A DNA stretch of 64,000 nt from Hericium rajendrae (Eukaryota; Basidiomycota; Agaricomycetes; Russulales; Hericiaceae), in assembly GCA_033439255.1 (NCBI GenBank), contig CM065878.1:4464001-4528000 (forward strand). Direction: 5' to 3'. Of the stretch, positions 62,829 to 64,000 are shown one piece after another (position 1 is the first letter of the stretch; each line of letters begins with the position of its first letter). Made by a program: the position numbers and the translations under genes. Below the pieces are notes generated by a model. It had not been told where the DNA came from. It ran no database searches and saw nothing but the letters and a program-made list of their open reading frames with translations.

Positions 62829-63316
62829 TCACAGACGACGTTCCGCCTCGCTCTTGAGCTCGTCCTTCTTCTCTGCCTGTTCCGCTGTCTGAAAAGCGGA
62901 TACGGATCAGCGCGGTCCGCTCGGGATGGAAAGCGAGACCGCACACCTGCTTCGCCTTCTGCTTTGCCTCCTCGGTCTTCTCCTTCGACGCGCCTGCACA
63001 GAGGATCATAATCACCACACAAGAAGGACAATACCAACCTAACACTTCCTTCGTTTTCGCCTTCGTCTTCCCCGTGACTCTTTCGACCTCTTCGATAACA
63101 TCCGCAAGGCCTTTCCCGACCTTCTTGTTGACCTGCGAGAAACATAAGCTGTCATCGTAAAAGAACTTGGATGGCGCTTGCCTTCTCTGCAACCTCCTTC
63201 ACCTTCTTTGTCGCTGGGATCTTGGCGGCCGCAGGTATCGCATGCAGCTGGCGCAATGCCACAGTGCGGGTGGGCGGGAGGCTGCGTGCAGCAAGGGCGG
63301 CACGGCTAGAAAACAT
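62829..63316 (-). CDS. Small helix-rich protein, probably mitochondrial (copy 1)
   Basis: Splicing gives a protein of about 111 residues. It begins MFSSRAALAARSLPPTRTVA, rich in Arg, Ser and Ala without acids, as in a mitochondrial presequence. The rest is a charged amphipathic helix (KVKEVAEK, VNKKVGKGLADVIEEVERVT, KTKAKTKEVL, ASKEKTEEAKQKAKQ, TAEQAEKKDELKSEAERRL). The Lys/Glu/Ala pattern resembles LEA-like or CsbD-like stress proteins, but I cannot assign a family. Three introns are visible. The first (63133-63181, 49 nt) appears to use a GC donor (AAG|GCAAGC), because the GT alternative would leave only 35 nt. The protein may protect membranes or proteins under stress; this is an inference. 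Confidence 0.65.
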
Positions 63317-63732
63317 GGCAGTAAATCAAAAAGAAATTAAGTTTGAGGCGCACCCCGCTTGCGTGCGCGCGAGGTGGATCGGGCGCCGCATACAGGCAGA
63401 CCGTCCCAAGGCTGCCACCCCACAGCGCGGAGGTGCGCGGACGCGGCATTGGGGTCGTCGAGGCTCCAGTGCGTCGTGTCTCGACGCACGAGGGCCCGGC
63501 GCGCCGCTGCGCTTAAAATAGCGCGGGCTGAGAAAGGTAGGATCGTTATGGGTGTGTGTTGACGGAAACAACGCTGCGGATCGTTGGGCGTGTCGGAATA
63601 GACCGCCGTCATCATTTGACCGGGGTGATATATACTTAGTGGTACAGGTACAAGCGATGCTAATTGTGAATACAGTGCAATCGTGCTGTTGCTGACGCAT
63701 CGAGACTGGGTTATAATAAAGAAAGAAAGCCT

Positions 63733-64000
63733 TCACAGCCGGCGTTCCGCCTCGCTCTTGAGCTCGTCCTTCTTCTTCTCTGCCTGTTCCGCTGTCTGAA
63801 AAAAGAATGTGTCAGCACGATCCGTTCGGAACGAAAAGCGAGACTGCACACCTGCTTCGCCTTCTGCTTTGCCTCCTCGGTCTTCTCCTTCGACGCTCCT
63901 GCGCAAAGAATCAGTTTCATAAATCACCACACATGAAAGATGATACCGACCTAGCACTTCCTTCGTTTTCTCCTTCGTCTTTCCCGTGACTCCCTCGACC
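63733..64000 (-). CDS. Small helix-rich protein, copy 2 (partial)
   Basis: This is the duplicate of the preceding gene, with its 5' part beyond the window. The visible exons give VEGVTGKTKEKTKEVL, GASKEKTEEAKQKAKQ and TAEQAEKKKDELKSEAERRL. It differs from copy 1 by Arg to Gly, Ala to Glu and one extra Lys (a 3-bp slip in a CTT run), and the intron positions are the same. The visible frames are open, so both copies may be functional. Confidence 0.65.
   Translation of the reverse strand, partial: VEGVTGKTKEKTKEVLGRYHLSCVVIYETDSLRRSVEGEDRGGKAEGEAGVQSRFSFRTDRADTFFFQTAEQAEKKKDELKSEAERRL

Larger units (their letters stand above)
62437..64000. repeat. Tandem duplication, unit about 907 bp
   Basis: Sequence from about 62437 recurs from about 63345 with an offset of 907 bp (for example CGCGAGGTGGATCGGGCGCC at 62461 and 63368). 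It stays alignable to the end of the window through the gene body. Non-coding parts such as CTCGACGCACGAGGGCCCGG and GTAGGATCGTTATGGGTG are almost identical, so the duplication is fairly recent. The second unit is cut by the window end. Confidence 0.9.

Overview
The window is nuclear DNA of a filamentous basidiomycete, most likely an Agaricomycete (mushroom-forming fungus). The signs are dense genes cut by many introns of about 50 nt, GC-rich coding DNA, a NACHT-WD40 gene, expanded UvrD/TRANK1-like helicases and fungal kinase-like proteins. I see no rRNA, tRNA, CRISPR or prokaryotic operon signal, and no recognisable retroelement or virus-derived sequence.

Layout. 0.5-5.9 kb (+): a decaying NACHT-WD40 (NLR-like) gene whose NACHT and propeller exons are strikingly AT-rich. 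6.8-9.9 kb (-): nucleoporin NIC96/Nup93. 10.3-13.1 kb (+): an ABC half-transporter, divergent from NIC96. 13.3-21.7 kb (-): helicase A, a very large UvrD/TRANK1-like SF1 helicase. 22.3-24.5 kb (+): a kinase-like protein. 25.1-28.2 kb (-): a GH3 beta-glucosidase with PA14 domain. 29.2-30.5 kb (-): an APH-type phosphotransferase. 31.0-33.9 kb (+): actin-related protein ARP5. 34.2-35.1 kb (-): a Rab8/Sec4-type GTPase. 35.9-44.5 kb (+): helicase B, a paralogue of helicase A in opposite orientation. 45.5-47.3 kb (-): DOT1 histone H3K79 methyltransferase. 48.3-49.4 kb (+): a hypothetical protein. 49.9-53.3 kb (+): GCN20-type ABCF ATPase. 53.7-59.1 kb (+): DNA topoisomerase II. 59.7-60.4 kb (-): LIP2 octanoyltransferase. 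60.4-62.4 kb: no supported gene. 62.4-64.0 kb: a 907-bp tandem duplication carrying a small, probably mitochondrial, helix-rich protein gene; the second copy runs off the window.

How it fits together. Most genes are housekeeping and unrelated to each other: nuclear pore, chromatin (ARP5 of INO80, DOT1), topology (TOP2), translation control (GCN20), secretion (Rab) and lipoylation (LIP2). The accessory elements are the NACHT-WD40 gene, the two giant helicases, the kinase-like gene and the tandem duplicate. The helicases share domain order, a Walker A-splitting intron and a CCCH-like cluster, so they are the best candidate for an under-described system. Many conserved genes contain one to four single-base frame breaks. 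This looks more like uncorrected indels in a draft assembly than mass pseudogenisation, so protein models here should be treated as approximate.
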